From the NCBI GenBank assembly GCA_963850345.1, contig CAWKKW010000002.1, forward strand, positions 744,001 to 808,000: a stretch of 64,000 bases of DNA, given 5' to 3'. Under the pieces are notes generated by a model. That model was not told where the DNA came from and searched no databases. It saw only the letters and a list, made by a program, of their open reading frames with translations. This DNA comes from CAWKKW01 sp963850345. GTDB lineage: Bacteria > Acidobacteriota > Terriglobia > Terriglobales > Acidobacteriaceae. Position numbers and translations under genes: made by a program. This document shows, piece after piece, positions 18,936 to 28,409 of the stretch (position 1 is its first letter; the number at the start of each line of letters is the position of its first letter).

Positions 18936-20843
18936 GTGCCTAAAAGCTCACATCAACCTGTGTCCGGTATCAGTATCGCTATTCTGGTACTTACAACCAC
19001 CTTCTTACTCACTTTGGCGGCCCGTGCACAGATCGTGTCGGCGGACTTTGGAAATCGCAGTGCCGGTGCGGTCGTGCCCGCCGGTTTTATGGGTGCAGGT
19101 CAGATAGGCTCAAGCATGAAAGACATCTCTGCTATGACGACCCTCAAGAACGCGGGCATCAGTGAGACTAGATTTTGGATCAACTTCTACCAGGTGTATG
19201 CGAAGTCGACCCCGGACTTTGTCTTTCTGGATAACGAGATATCGAGGATGCGCCTCGTTGGCATTCATCCCATCGCCGTGCTGAGTGGCACCCCACCTTC
19301 ATTGGGGCCGCAAAATTGCTCGGCACCCTCAGACAATCAGGCCTGGGCGCGGATGGCGGCAACGATCGTGGGCCATATCAACAAGTTATATCCCGGGTTT
19401 ATTCAGGATTATGAGATTTGGAACGAACCAGATAATACCAAGACTCTGTGTGTCGCAGATCCGACTGCGAGGCTCAACACTTACCTCGGCCTGTACGCCG
19501 CAGTGGGCTCCGCTTTGCGCGTGCAGGCTCAGGCCGACGGACAGGTGATTCACATTGGAGGACCCGCCCTCGCCTCTCCTCACACGAACGCCAAACCCTG
19601 GCTACAAGCACTGCTCAGTAACATCTCGACTGCTCCGTACGTCGATTTTGTTACATTTCATCTCTATCTCACGGGACAGACTGAAATCAACAATGGAATG
19701 ACTTGGCCTCAACTGTACGCCATTACGCAGGCCACGAACGGTGGGTTCGCGTACTACTACAAGCTGGTTGAGGGTCTGGTAAGGGCCGGGCACCAACCTA
19801 ACGCCGCTACGACGCCCATCTACATAACGGAGTACAACGACAACTGGGCATTCGCCAAAGACTGCTGCCGCAATGACCCGGCGTACGGATCGTTATGGAA
19901 CAGCCTGGTTCTTTCCGATACCTTGAACTCCGTCTATACCGGAGCATCGAGAAATCCGGACAAAATCAATTACTTCGCTGCTGGGAGTGCCTATTTTTGT
20001 GTGCTGGGGCAATGGAACAGCGCGATGGACTGCAATAGATCCGCGTTCACTCCTTATCCGCAGTTCTATGCGTTTGAGTTGTTTACTTCCCCCGCATTTC
20101 TAAACTTAGAGGCCGGCGCGCACATGGCGGTTTCCGTCTCACCGAATAGCACCACTCAAGGTCTGACAGCCACCGCGTTCTATACCGATGGCGCGGATAA
20201 CGTGGTAATCGTCAACCCAACAGACGTTTCGTATCCAGCGGTGCAGGTCGACTTGAAGAACACAGGCTTGCAAATGCCCTTCCCGACGACCTATCTGTTG
20301 AACGATCAGAACAGCGAGATCGCGTCCTCGGTCCCCGCGCTGACGGCTCTCAGCGATGGATATTCCGCACAAGTTGGAGTGCCAGCCTATTCCACCGTAG
20401 CTGTCTCGATCGCGGGAAGTCCTGCACCGCCCGTGCCCGTCCCATCGGCTGACATTCAGTTGAGCTTAGAATCCTTACCGGAGCTCGCTGTTCAAGGGGA
20501 CCTTCTGACTTATACTTTCAGGATTTGGAATGTGAGTGGCATCCCTGCCGATCTTGAAATACTCACTACACAGGTCCCGCAAGGCACAACCTTCGATTAT
20601 CTTCGGATTTCCGGAACACCGGGTCTTAGCACCTGCTCTCATCCAGCGTTTGGGAGCACTGGGCCCATCATCTGCCACGAGAACGCAAGCATGGCAGCGA
20701 ATAGCACCTGGACGGTTCGCTTGACGGTGCAAGTCACAGCACCATCGGGAACGGTCATTAGTGAAAGCGGGGTTGCTTCGCAACTTTTGCCCGAACAGAA
20801 TCTGAGCAATAATCAGGCTGCGGTGTCTATGACTGTGCAGTGA
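18936..20843 (+). CDS. Secreted clan-A glycosidase (GH39-like) with DUF11 domain
   Basis: The GTG at 18936 has GGAG seven bases upstream and gives 635 residues with a signal peptide (residues about 12-33). The catalytic TIM barrel spans about residues 35-410. It has the acid/base motif YEIWNEPD (Glu about 164) and the nucleophile motif PIYITEYND (Glu about 299), the two-glutamate pattern of clan GH-A, closest to GH39-type enzymes. A beta-sandwich segment follows, then a DUF11-like repeat from about residue 505 (LAVQGDLLTYTFRIWN; EQNLSNNQAAVSMTV). It probably cleaves plant or microbial polysaccharide outside the cell. DUF11 domains are often found on surface proteins. Confidence 0.75.
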   Translation: MPKSSHQPVSGISIAILVLTTTFLLTLAARAQIVSADFGNRSAGAVVPAGFMGAGQIGSSMKDISAMTTLKNAGISETRFWINFYQVYAKSTPDFVFLDNEISRMRLVGIHPIAVLSGTPPSLGPQNCSAPSDNQAWARMAATIVGHINKLYPGFIQDYEIWNEPDNTKTLCVADPTARLNTYLGLYAAVGSALRVQAQADGQVIHIGGPALASPHTNAKPWLQALLSNISTAPYVDFVTFHLYLTGQTEINNGMTWPQLYAITQATNGGFAYYYKLVEGLVRAGHQPNAATTPIYITEYNDNWAFAKDCCRNDPAYGSLWNSLVLSDTLNSVYTGASRNPDKINYFAAGSAYFCVLGQWNSAMDCNRSAFTPYPQFYAFELFTSPAFLNLEAGAHMAVSVSPNSTTQGLTATAFYTDGADNVVIVNPTDVSYPAVQVDLKNTGLQMPFPTTYLLNDQNSEIASSVPALTALSDGYSAQVGVPAYSTVAVSIAGSPAPPVPVPSADIQLSLESLPELAVQGDLLTYTFRIWNVSGIPADLEILTTQVPQGTTFDYLRISGTPGLSTCSHPAFGSTGPIICHENASMAANSTWTVRLTVQVTAPSGTVISESGVASQLLPEQNLSNNQAAVSMTVQ

Positions 20844-21268
20844 TCGTAAGCAGGATCCTGCAGTGGTGGATGGGGGCAATCAGGCCAATCGGTCGCGATG
20901 CCCCCTACGCCCAATGTCAAGCCCATGCCAGCGCGAAACCTGACTTACGCCAACTGAAGCCGAGGCGGAGATGGTGACCAACGCATTCAGGTCGTTGAGA
21001 TTTCTGTGCATGGATAACGAGCATCGCAACGATTCCCAAGAGTTGAGATAGGCAGGCAACTACTTCCCTGGATGGCTGGAAGCCTGGAGCGATGACTCCA
21101 AATCGCCCGGAACATCCAGCCGCCGCAGCAAACGCTTCTCCCAGATTGTTCATGCAGAAAAAGCTGTCTGGGTCGCCCTTATAAAAGCACTTTAGCAGCG
21201 AGTTAGGCTCGGTGTTTGAACCAGGAGTATCTCGAGGATATGCACTTAGTGTCTTGGCCAATCCCTCG
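20844..21268. other. Convergent intergenic region, nothing recognised
   Basis: Lies between the ends of the glycosidase gene and the leftward regulator gene. No terminator with T-tract was seen. Confidence 0.3.
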
Positions 21269-21895
21269 CTATCCATCGAGAAAACCACGTTTCATTGCAA
21301 TTGTGACGGCATGGGTGCGATCGTTCGCTCGGAGTTTGGAGAGAATGTTTTTCATGTGTCCCTTGATCGTTGCCTCGGATACGGTAAGTTGCATCGCAAT
21401 GATCTTGTTCGAGTGTCCAGTCGCGACTCGCCGCAGGACTTCAACTTCTCGATCGCTGAGTGCATCGTCTATCACATGGTCGGCGAGCTCAGCAGCAATC
21501 TCCGGCGGAATGCAACGGCGCCCAGCGTTCACCGCCCGAATGGTATCCAACAATCCCTTGCGTAGCATGTTTTTCAGAAGATACCCGGACGCTCCGGCTT
21601 TCAGGGCACGCAGCGCCTGCACGTCGCCCTGGTAGGTTGTCAGCACGATGAAGCGGGCATTTGGGAATTGGCTTCGGATCTTCACGATTGCATCGATGCC
21701 GTTCATACCAGGCATCTGTAGATCCATCAGAGTGACATCCGGGCGATGTGCTCGGTATAGCTCGATCGCCTCTTGCCCGCTTGCTGCTTGGGCTACCAGT
21801 TCCATATCCTCTTCGCCATCGATGACAGCTGCGATTCCCTCTCGCAGAAGCGGATGATCGTCGACCGCGAGAATTTTGATTTTCTTGGTCATCAT
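21269..21895 (-). CDS. NarL/FixJ-family response regulator
   Basis: Starts at one of two consecutive ATGs (21895 or 21892), with GGGGA six bases upstream. The receiver has acidic residues D12-D13, phospho-acceptor D58 in LMDLQMPGMNG and Lys in the GYLLKNM turn. The LuxR-type helix-turn-helix follows (LSDREVEVLRRVATGHSNK; VSEATIKGHMKNILSKL). Regulators of this type pair with HisKA_3 kinases. Such a kinase is encoded just across the divergent promoter, behind a GH16-like gene, and is the likely partner. An in-frame extension upstream to 21964 has no ribosome site and was not used. Confidence 0.9.
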   Translation of the reverse strand: MMTKKIKILAVDDHPLLREGIAAVIDGEEDMELVAQAASGQEAIELYRAHRPDVTLMDLQMPGMNGIDAIVKIRSQFPNARFIVLTTYQGDVQALRALKAGASGYLLKNMLRKGLLDTIRAVNAGRRCIPPEIAAELADHVIDDALSDREVEVLRRVATGHSNKIIAMQLTVSEATIKGHMKNILSKLRANDRTHAVTIAMKRGFLDG

Positions 21896-22295
21896 CGTAA
21901 ATCCCCTTTTCCGGAACGACACTCGCAATCCGTCGCCGACACGATTCGTACAGCCACCGCACAAATGACCTGGGCCGGGGTTATAGATAACCAGTGAAGC
22001 GCAGACTCTGCCGTATCCCGATGGTGAACAGCCAAGGATACTTCAGCGCGGCCTGATTGGCAGCCCTCTAAAGTATGGCTGCTCGACGCTTCTTTCGAAA
22101 TACCCTAGCAGTCGGGCAGCGAATAAAATCCCGATCGCCCAAATACCATCTTCCCCGTTTGAGACTAGCGGTGTTCTAGCATTGCGAAATAATGACCGAC
22201 TGGCCTAAACCGCAGGACTCAGTTGGTCCCGGCGATATTCACACCATTTGAGAGGCAGCATATATCATGTGCTTCAATGACCAGGAGAGGCGAGA
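21896..22295. other. Divergent promoter region
   Basis: 400 bases between the leftward response-regulator gene and the rightward GH16-like/kinase pair. Both promoters and possible regulator sites should lie here. I could not single out a convincing box. Confidence 0.4.
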
Positions 22296-23384
22296 ATGGT
22301 TATCCAGCCGAAAAGTGCCGCGACCTCAATCCGTGCCGACACGTGGGCGCTTATTTGGCTGGTCGGGTGCCTGCTGTTGTCTGGATGCACTCGCCACGCG
22401 AGCACGCCCGTCGTCGAGTTCACGCGAGTTCCTCCCGCGGGAGAAGGCGGTCCTGACAGGCTCGACGCTATCGAAGGCCGTGTTCGGGACGCGCGCCCGG
22501 GCGAACGGATCGTGCTGTATGCGAAAGCCGGGCCTGTATGGTGGATTCAGCCATTGGCTATTCAACCATTCACGCCGATTGCGAGCGACTCCACCTGGAA
22601 GACTTCAACCCATCTCGGCACTGAATACGCGGCCATACTTGTAGAGCCGGGATACGAACCGGCTCTAACCTTGAAGACTCTGCCGCCACCCGCAAATGGA
22701 GTCTCTGCCGTGGCAACGGCGAGAGTTGGCCCCGGTCCGGCAGTCGTGAATCAGACATTGAAATTCAGCGGCTATGAATGGTTTATCCGTCACATCACGA
22801 GCGATCGGAATGGAGCGATATCCTACTACGATCCTGCGAATGCCTGGACGAGCGCAGATGGTGCTCTCCACCTTCGGGTCTCTCGAAATGGGGACCGCTG
22901 GATGTGCTCGCAGGTGACGTTGACGAACCACTTCGGATATGGAACCTATCTTTTTCGGGTAAAGGATACATCGTACTTCGAGCCCGCCACGACTCTTGTC
23001 ATGTTCACGTATGACGATCTCGCCACCGAGCACCACCGTGAAATGGATATAGAGATGAGCCGGTGGGGTGACCCGAAAAACAAGAACGGCGACTATGTCG
23101 TTCAACCCTATTCCTATCCAGAAAACAAGGTGACGTTCGACGTACCTGCGGGCACACTCACGCATTCGCTTCGCTGGCAGGCAGGCAGAGCTACGTTTGA
23201 AACGTTTCGAGGTGCGGCCAAGAATAGCCCGAGTTCGGTCGTCGAAAAGAACGTCTTTACAACGGGCATCCCGTCCCCAGGCGGCGAGGCTGTCGTGATC
23301 GATTTCTGCAACTTCAAGTATTCGAAGCGACCACTCCAAAACGGAGCTGAGGCTGTTATTGAGAAGTTTCAGTATCTACCGTAG
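22296..23384 (+). CDS. GH16-like lipoprotein
   Basis: The 362-residue protein has a lipoprotein signal (lipobox LLLSGC, Cys near residue 32). A short beta-sandwich (about residues 40-130) precedes a concanavalin-like domain. Its EMDIEMSRWG segment matches the GH16 active-site pattern ExDxE, so nucleophile and acid/base Glu are both kept. GH16 enzymes cut beta-1,3/1,4-glucans, galactans or xyloglucan. Several typical GH16 aromatic motifs are not obvious, so it is a divergent member. GAGG five bases before the ATG supports the start. Its end lies 7 bases before the kinase ATG, so the two are co-transcribed. Confidence 0.7.
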   Translation: MVIQPKSAATSIRADTWALIWLVGCLLLSGCTRHASTPVVEFTRVPPAGEGGPDRLDAIEGRVRDARPGERIVLYAKAGPVWWIQPLAIQPFTPIASDSTWKTSTHLGTEYAAILVEPGYEPALTLKTLPPPANGVSAVATARVGPGPAVVNQTLKFSGYEWFIRHITSDRNGAISYYDPANAWTSADGALHLRVSRNGDRWMCSQVTLTNHFGYGTYLFRVKDTSYFEPATTLVMFTYDDLATEHHREMDIEMSRWGDPKNKNGDYVVQPYSYPENKVTFDVPAGTLTHSLRWQAGRATFETFRGAAKNSPSSVVEKNVFTTGIPSPGGEAVVIDFCNFKYSKRPLQNGAEAVIEKFQYLP

Positions 23385-23391
23385 ACGTCGC

Positions 23392-26300
23392 ATGTCGAGC
23401 CGTCGCGCGTCCTTGGTTTTGATAGCGGTCTCTCTCCTGATTTGCTTTTGCAACAGGGCCCAGGGCCTCGATCCGCACAGAAGCTATTCGCAATACCTGC
23501 GACAGCGTTGGAGTATGAGCAATGGCTTTCCCGGGGGGCGAATCAATTCCATCGCTCAAACAGCCGACGGATTTTTGTGGATCGGCACCGAGAAAGGCCT
23601 GGTGCGATTTGACAGCTTCAGCTTTGTTTCTGTCGGCAAGACAAATCGTGTGAGCGCGCCGATCTCCCAGGCACTTAGTCTCGTTTCGGGCGCCGACGAT
23701 TCTCTCTGGGTGTGGGACCAGAACATGAACGTCCAACGATATCTCCACGGCAGATTCGACGATGTGTCTTCCTTCACCGCACAACAGCGGGGCGCTGTCG
23801 CTGCGATTGCTCCATCTAGCGACGGTGGCGTCTTGGTCGCAACGCAGGGTCCCCAAGTCTTTGAATACATCCATGGAAGGAGCGAAGCGCTAACTCAGAG
23901 TAACAACTTAGAAATTCCTTCACCCCAAAGGCTCGCCGCTACCACAGATGGCAAAATCTGGATGGCAACCTATGAGGCCGGGCTTTTTTACTGGCAGGGT
24001 GGGCGCACAACACCTCTGACAGAGGGACTTCCAGACAGCAAGATCAACTGCATGCTTCCGGTGGAGAATGGCGGATTGTGGATCGGCACGGACAAGGGTC
24101 TTGTTTTGTGGAACGGCCACGAAATTTCGACCAGAGTCTCCTCCAGAGCGTTGCGAGGAACTCGGGTTCTATCCCTTGCAAGAGATCATGACAGCAATCT
24201 TTGGATAGGCACCTCCGGCGGCCTTTTCAGGCTTAACTCTGCGGGCCTGCTGCTGATGGAGGACGGGCAACAAACGTCGGCCAGGATCGTCACAGCTCTT
24301 TTTGAGGACCGCGAGAACAACCTTTGGGTGGGAGACGCGGAAGGCATCGAACGCGTTCGCGAAGGTTTGTTCACGACGTATTCCGTCGGTGAAAAGCTCC
24401 TTGGCGATACCTCCGGTGCGATTTACGCGGACGCATCGGACCGGACGTGGGTTGCTCCCTCAAGTGGCGGTGTGTATTGCATTGCGAACGGCAAGACTAC
24501 GCCGATCGCGGAGAGTGAACTTGGACGAGACGTTGTCTATTCCATTGCCGGATCCAAAGATGAACTTTGGTTTGGAAGACGCGAAGGAGGGCTGACGCAC
24601 GTCGTACTTCGAGGCGGCACCAGGTCAGGCGTGCAAGCCCTTAAGACCTACACGCATTTGCAGGGTCTGGCGCAAAACAGCGTATCTACGGTCTTCAGGA
24701 GCCAGGATGGAACCATTTGGGCGGGGACTCTGAGCGGCGGTGTGAGCCGCCTTCGAGACGGCAAGTTCGTCACTTTCACATCGGCCGATGGTTTGGGCTC
24801 GAACACGATCTCCTCAATTCAACAGGGGCGAGACGGCGCAATGTGGATTGCGACCTCTGGCGGATTAACTCGACTCGACAAGGGCCAATTCAAAACGTAT
24901 CGGGCTCGCGACGGATTGCCTTCCGACGAGATAATTACGCTTCTCGCAGACGATTCCGGGCTCCTGTGGGTGGGCACTTCCGAGGGCCTGGCTTACTATT
25001 CGCTCGGGCGGATCATCCCGGTCGCCGACCCGCATCCCGCCTTCCATGAACCGATATTCGGCATAGCTGAGGATGGGCAGGGATACTTATGGGTGACGAG
25101 TGTGAACCATGTAATCCGCGTAAGCGGGATCGCACTGCGCAAGGGCTTACTTGAGGACGCCGAATATCTGGAGTATAGCGAGGCCGATGGGTTGCGCGGC
25201 AGCGAAGGCACGCGACGCGATCGCTCCGCCCTCACTGATCCCAAAGGGCGAGTATGGCTCTCAACATCTCATGGGATTTCGATGGTGGATCCTTCTCACT
25301 TGAGAGCTATCGCCGCGCCGCCGGTCCCGCACGTCGAAGCAATATCGAGTGATGGCAATCAGGCGAGTCTTGACGGCCCCATACAGATTGGACCACACCC
25401 CCAGCGTATCTCCGTAACATACGAAGCCGTAAGTCTAGCGGTGCCCTACCGGGTCCGGTACCGTTACAAACTCCAGGGATTCGACCACGCCTGGAGCGAT
25501 CCCACTGACGCGCGCCAAGTAGTTTATACAAACCTGGGGCCCGGAACGTATCGCTTTGGAATACTGGCATCCAAAGGCGACGGCCAGTGGAATGGCTCTG
25601 AAGACGCTGCCTCCTTCGTAATTCAGCCGACGATATCGGAAGCCTGGTGGTTCAGGCTTTCCTGTGGCATCTCGGCCGCCGGTCTGCTGTGGCTCCTCTA
25701 TCTGTATCGCCTGAAGCTGGTCACTGAACGGATACAAGGGCGATTGGATGCTCGTCTGGAAGAGCGGGAGCGGATCGCTCGCGAACTCCACGACACGCTG
25801 CTCCAGGGATTTCAGGGATTGATGCTGCGCATTCAGGCGGTCTTGAAAACTTTGCCGGCTCATGAAACGCCCCATCAGGTGCTTGAGCAAGTATTGGATC
25901 GGGCCGACCAAGTGTTGCTTGAGGGTCGCGAGCGCGTCAAGGATTTGCGGCAGGACGGAATGACAGGAGATGCGCTGTCAGAAGTGGTATTGCGCTGCGG
26001 TCAGGAACTGGGAGAAGACAGCTCGGTAGCCTTCGATGTGGCGGTCATCGGTTTTCCGCAAGCACTGGACGCCGCAGTTTTCAACGAGGTCACGCACATC
26101 GCACGGGAGGCTCTATTCAACTGCTTCCAGCATGCAAAGGCGTCAAAGATTGAAGCCGAGATCGCCTACAGCAATGCCGCTTTCTCCCTCCGAATTATCG
26201 ACGACGGTATCGGCATTGACGAGTCGCTCGTACATAAGGGGCGCGCCGGCCATTGGGGACTCGCGGGGATGCGCGAGCGTGCGCAAAAGGTGGGAGGACG

Positions 26301-26433
26301 GTTCAACATATGGACGAGCCCGGGGAAAGGTACGGAGATTGACTTGACCATTCCGGCAAAATTCGCCTTTCCCCGCGGGCTGAAACCAACTCTCTTCGAT
26401 CGCCTAAAAAGATACCGCTCTCGGAACCACTAA
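23392..26433 (+). CDS. Giant two-component-propeller histidine kinase
   Basis: Starting at ATG 23392 gives 1013 residues and a clean signal peptide (MSSRRASLVLIAVSLLICFC). A TTG at 23359 would overlap the preceding gene. About 14 propeller blades follow (repeats like DGFLWIGTEKGLVRFD, NLWIGTSGGLFRLN, GTIWAGTLSGGVSRLRDGK), forming a periplasmic ligand-sensing domain, then a Y_Y_Y domain (VRYRYKLQGFDHAW) and one membrane span (about residues 755-775). The cytoplasmic HisKA_3 box is ARELHDTLLQGFQGL with His about 800. The HATPase has EALFNCFQHAKASK and GLAGMRERAQKVGG. By analogy to Bacteroides hybrid systems it may sense oligosaccharides, here linked to the GH16-like protein. The partner is probably the divergent NarL-type regulator. 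Confidence 0.9.
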   Translation: MSSRRASLVLIAVSLLICFCNRAQGLDPHRSYSQYLRQRWSMSNGFPGGRINSIAQTADGFLWIGTEKGLVRFDSFSFVSVGKTNRVSAPISQALSLVSGADDSLWVWDQNMNVQRYLHGRFDDVSSFTAQQRGAVAAIAPSSDGGVLVATQGPQVFEYIHGRSEALTQSNNLEIPSPQRLAATTDGKIWMATYEAGLFYWQGGRTTPLTEGLPDSKINCMLPVENGGLWIGTDKGLVLWNGHEISTRVSSRALRGTRVLSLARDHDSNLWIGTSGGLFRLNSAGLLLMEDGQQTSARIVTALFEDRENNLWVGDAEGIERVREGLFTTYSVGEKLLGDTSGAIYADASDRTWVAPSSGGVYCIANGKTTPIAESELGRDVVYSIAGSKDELWFGRREGGLTHVVLRGGTRSGVQALKTYTHLQGLAQNSVSTVFRSQDGTIWAGTLSGGVSRLRDGKFVTFTSADGLGSNTISSIQQGRDGAMWIATSGGLTRLDKGQFKTYRARDGLPSDEIITLLADDSGLLWVGTSEGLAYYSLGRIIPVADPHPAFHEPIFGIAEDGQGYLWVTSVNHVIRVSGIALRKGLLEDAEYLEYSEADGLRGSEGTRRDRSALTDPKGRVWLSTSHGISMVDPSHLRAIAAPPVPHVEAISSDGNQASLDGPIQIGPHPQRISVTYEAVSLAVPYRVRYRYKLQGFDHAWSDPTDARQVVYTNLGPGTYRFGILASKGDGQWNGSEDAASFVIQPTISEAWWFRLSCGISAAGLLWLLYLYRLKLVTERIQGRLDARLEERERIARELHDTLLQGFQGLMLRIQAVLKTLPAHETPHQVLEQVLDRADQVLLEGRERVKDLRQDGMTGDALSEVVLRCGQELGEDSSVAFDVAVIGFPQALDAAVFNEVTHIAREALFNCFQHAKASKIEAEIAYSNAAFSLRIIDDGIGIDESLVHKGRAGHWGLAGMRERAQKVGGRFNIWTSPGKGTEIDLTIPAKFAFPRGLKPTLFDRLKRYRSRNH

Positions 26434-26530
26434 GCGCCGCTTAGCACTTAGTGAACCCCTACGAAAGGATAGAGCGGGAACCCTCCTTTCGAAGCTTGTT
26501 GGATTTCACGCCCAAGGATAGGGTCAAGCT

Positions 26531-26902
26531 GTGCAAAGGCTCTTCACGATGTTTCCTGCAGGAGCGGCTGGTCTCGGACTATTCGCCCTAAGGGTCTCGG
26601 TGATGGCAACACTCCTATACGATGGAGCCTTCCGCGGCCCTCAGCCGGCTTCATCTTGGACTCTCCTTGCGCTCTCAATCGCCGCGATGTTCCTCCTTCT
26701 GGGGCTCTTTACACCGTATTGTTCAGTCTTCTGCATGCTCGTACAGTCAAGCGTACTGCTCCGCCAGGAGAGTAGGGATGAATTTCATGTGGCAGTGAAC
26801 ATCCTTCTCAGCCTCATCCTCGCTCTCCTCGGGCCCGGCGCATACTCGGTCGATGCTCGGATCTTTGGGCGACGCATCCTGGTCTTGCCTCCACGTCGAT
26901 AA
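26531..26902 (+). CDS. DoxX-like small membrane protein
   Basis: The 123-residue protein starts at GTG 26531 and has four hydrophobic helices. The ending GPGAYSVDARIFGRR is characteristic of the DoxX-like family. Members are small inner-membrane proteins, some tied to quinone or thiol redox, but most have no known role. It follows the kinase gene by 97 bases in the same direction, so it may be co-transcribed; the functional link is unknown. Confidence 0.65.
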   Translation: MQRLFTMFPAGAAGLGLFALRVSVMATLLYDGAFRGPQPASSWTLLALSIAAMFLLLGLFTPYCSVFCMLVQSSVLLRQESRDEFHVAVNILLSLILALLGPGAYSVDARIFGRRILVLPPRR

Positions 26903-27101
26903 CCACTTTTGAGCGTGCTCCTATCCATCCGAGGATCGCACGGCTTTTAGAGGACGGCGTCGCGCGTAAGTCAAAGAGGGGTCCGCACCTATCCAAAAGG
27001 ATCGCGAAAATCCATCCGGACGGGGATTACCGCGCGAACAGGCGATCGAGATACTGGCTTCAACGGCAGAATTCGCAGATCCGTTCAAGAGGTAATTGCT
27101 C

Positions 27102-27842
27102 ATGCAATCTGTGCAAGGTAGTGCCAGTATCGTCACCGAATCGCGCCAGTATCGGAATCGTCCCAATCCGCCGAAATTTGAAGCCTTAAACATGGAGCCA
27201 CTCAGCGACGCAATCTACCTCGTCGGCGACGATCCACTCTTACGTGGCCAACTCTCGAGTTTCATGAGCGCAACCCCGGCCAAAGTAATCGGCTTCTCAT
27301 CCGCAAAGGAATATCTAAGCTTCGCAAGGGAAGATGCAGCGGCGTGTGTCATCATCCATAGCGACCTGCCGGACATGTGCGGTCTCGAATTGCAGTGCCG
27401 CCTGGCCTCTACATCCAATCCGCCGGTCATCTTCATCAGCGATCGATCCGATGTTCATCTCACAGTCTGCGCGATGAAGGCTGGAGCCATCGACTTCCTT
27501 AACAAGCCCTTCCCGCTCTCCGCCTTGACTGCGGCGATTCAAACCGGGCTCGCCCAGGATCGAAAACTCCGCCAGCGCAAGGCAGAGATCGCCAAGCTAC
27601 AGGCGCGGTTACATCTGCTCACGCCACGGGAACGCGAGGTGCTCCCTCTCGTCATTGGCGGTCTCCTCAACAAGCAGGCGGCAAGTATTCTCGGCATCTC
27701 TGAAGTGACGCTTCAAATCCATCGAAGCCAGGTCATGCGGAAGATGCAGGCGGATTCACTTGCAGAGCTTGTCAGGATGGCTGTAAAACTCCGCATCGCT
27801 CACTGGCGCGAACAGCCAGCGATGCCGAGCAGGCCTCAATGA
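27102..27842 (+). CDS. Atypical response regulator, phospho-Asp replaced by His
   Basis: 246 residues from ATG 27102 (AGAGG nine bases upstream). A FixJ-like receiver (about residues 37-150) is followed by a LuxR helix-turn-helix (LTPREREVLPLVIGGLLNKQ; VTLQIHRSQVMRKM). Aligned with FixJ, the usual phospho-acceptor Asp is His86 in CVIIHSDLPDMCG. The first of the acidic residues is Gly42 (LVGDD), while the Lys of NKPFP remains. It is therefore probably not activated by phosphorylation at the usual site; Asp88 two residues away could be an alternative. No kinase gene is adjacent. It may act constitutively or by protein or ligand contact. Confidence 0.8.
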   Translation: MQSVQGSASIVTESRQYRNRPNPPKFEALNMEPLSDAIYLVGDDPLLRGQLSSFMSATPAKVIGFSSAKEYLSFAREDAAACVIIHSDLPDMCGLELQCRLASTSNPPVIFISDRSDVHLTVCAMKAGAIDFLNKPFPLSALTAAIQTGLAQDRKLRQRKAEIAKLQARLHLLTPREREVLPLVIGGLLNKQAASILGISEVTLQIHRSQVMRKMQADSLAELVRMAVKLRIAHWREQPAMPSRPQ

Positions 27843-27983
27843 CTCCAGGGCTGCTTGCGTCTTCGCCAAATGTTCATCGCCTCATGACCATCATGCTGAA
27901 TCGCAGGTGCGAAGACTTAGAGCGCGAATGAATTACCTGGCCGGGGAACAATGACAAAGCAAGGTTGATCAAGAGGAGAGGCT

Positions 27984-28061
27984 ATGAAAAGACGAACGTG
28001 TTCTTGGCCAGTGTTCGTCGCAGTTCTTCAGCTCAAGAACGGCACTGGCATGCCACAATAG
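27984..28061 (+). CDS. Possible 25-residue leader ORF before SnoaL-like gene
   Basis: An ATG at 27984 is preceded by the strong ribosome site GAGGAGAGG and opens a 25-codon frame ending in TAG at 28061, three bases before the ATG of the next gene. The downstream gene has only a weak ribosome site, so its translation may depend on this small frame. The short peptide has no family. It could also be the old start of a longer protein now out of frame. Confidence 0.35.
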   Translation: MKRRTCSWPVFVAVLQLKNGTGMPQ

Positions 28062-28064
28062 GGC

Positions 28065-28409
28065 ATGGTGCCTGCAGATTTCGCCACTCAGTGGATTGCT
28101 GCCTGGAATTCGCACGACCTGGATCGTGTGCTCGCCTTCTACACTGACGACTTTGAGATGTCGTCACCGCACATTGTGAATATCATGGGCGAGCCTTCAG
28201 GAACTCTGCGCGGCAAACTCTCGGTTCGCGCCTACTGGGAGAAGGCTATGGGCCTATTCCCCGGGTTGCACTTTACCTTTCAGACGGTCTACACCGGTGC
28301 TAACTCGCTGGTGATCTGCTACACCAATCAAACAGGTCGGCGCTGCGGCGAGCTCCTCTTCTTCAATCACGAGGGCCAATGTTTCCGCTCCGCCGCGCAC
28401 TATGCTTAA
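28065..28409 (+). CDS. SnoaL-like (NTF2-fold) protein
   Basis: The 114-residue protein has the SnoaL/NTF2-like pattern: FATQWIAAWNSHDLDRVLAF, then YTDDFEMSSP, LRGKLSVRAYWEKAM, LHFTFQTVYTGANSLVI and a closing strand. Such proteins form cone-shaped barrels that bind or isomerise small molecules. The family is too broad to name a substrate. The ribosome site is weak and the small upstream frame may couple translation. The gene is short but complete for the family. Confidence 0.7.
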   Translation: MVPADFATQWIAAWNSHDLDRVLAFYTDDFEMSSPHIVNIMGEPSGTLRGKLSVRAYWEKAMGLFPGLHFTFQTVYTGANSLVICYTNQTGRRCGELLFFNHEGQCFRSAAHYA

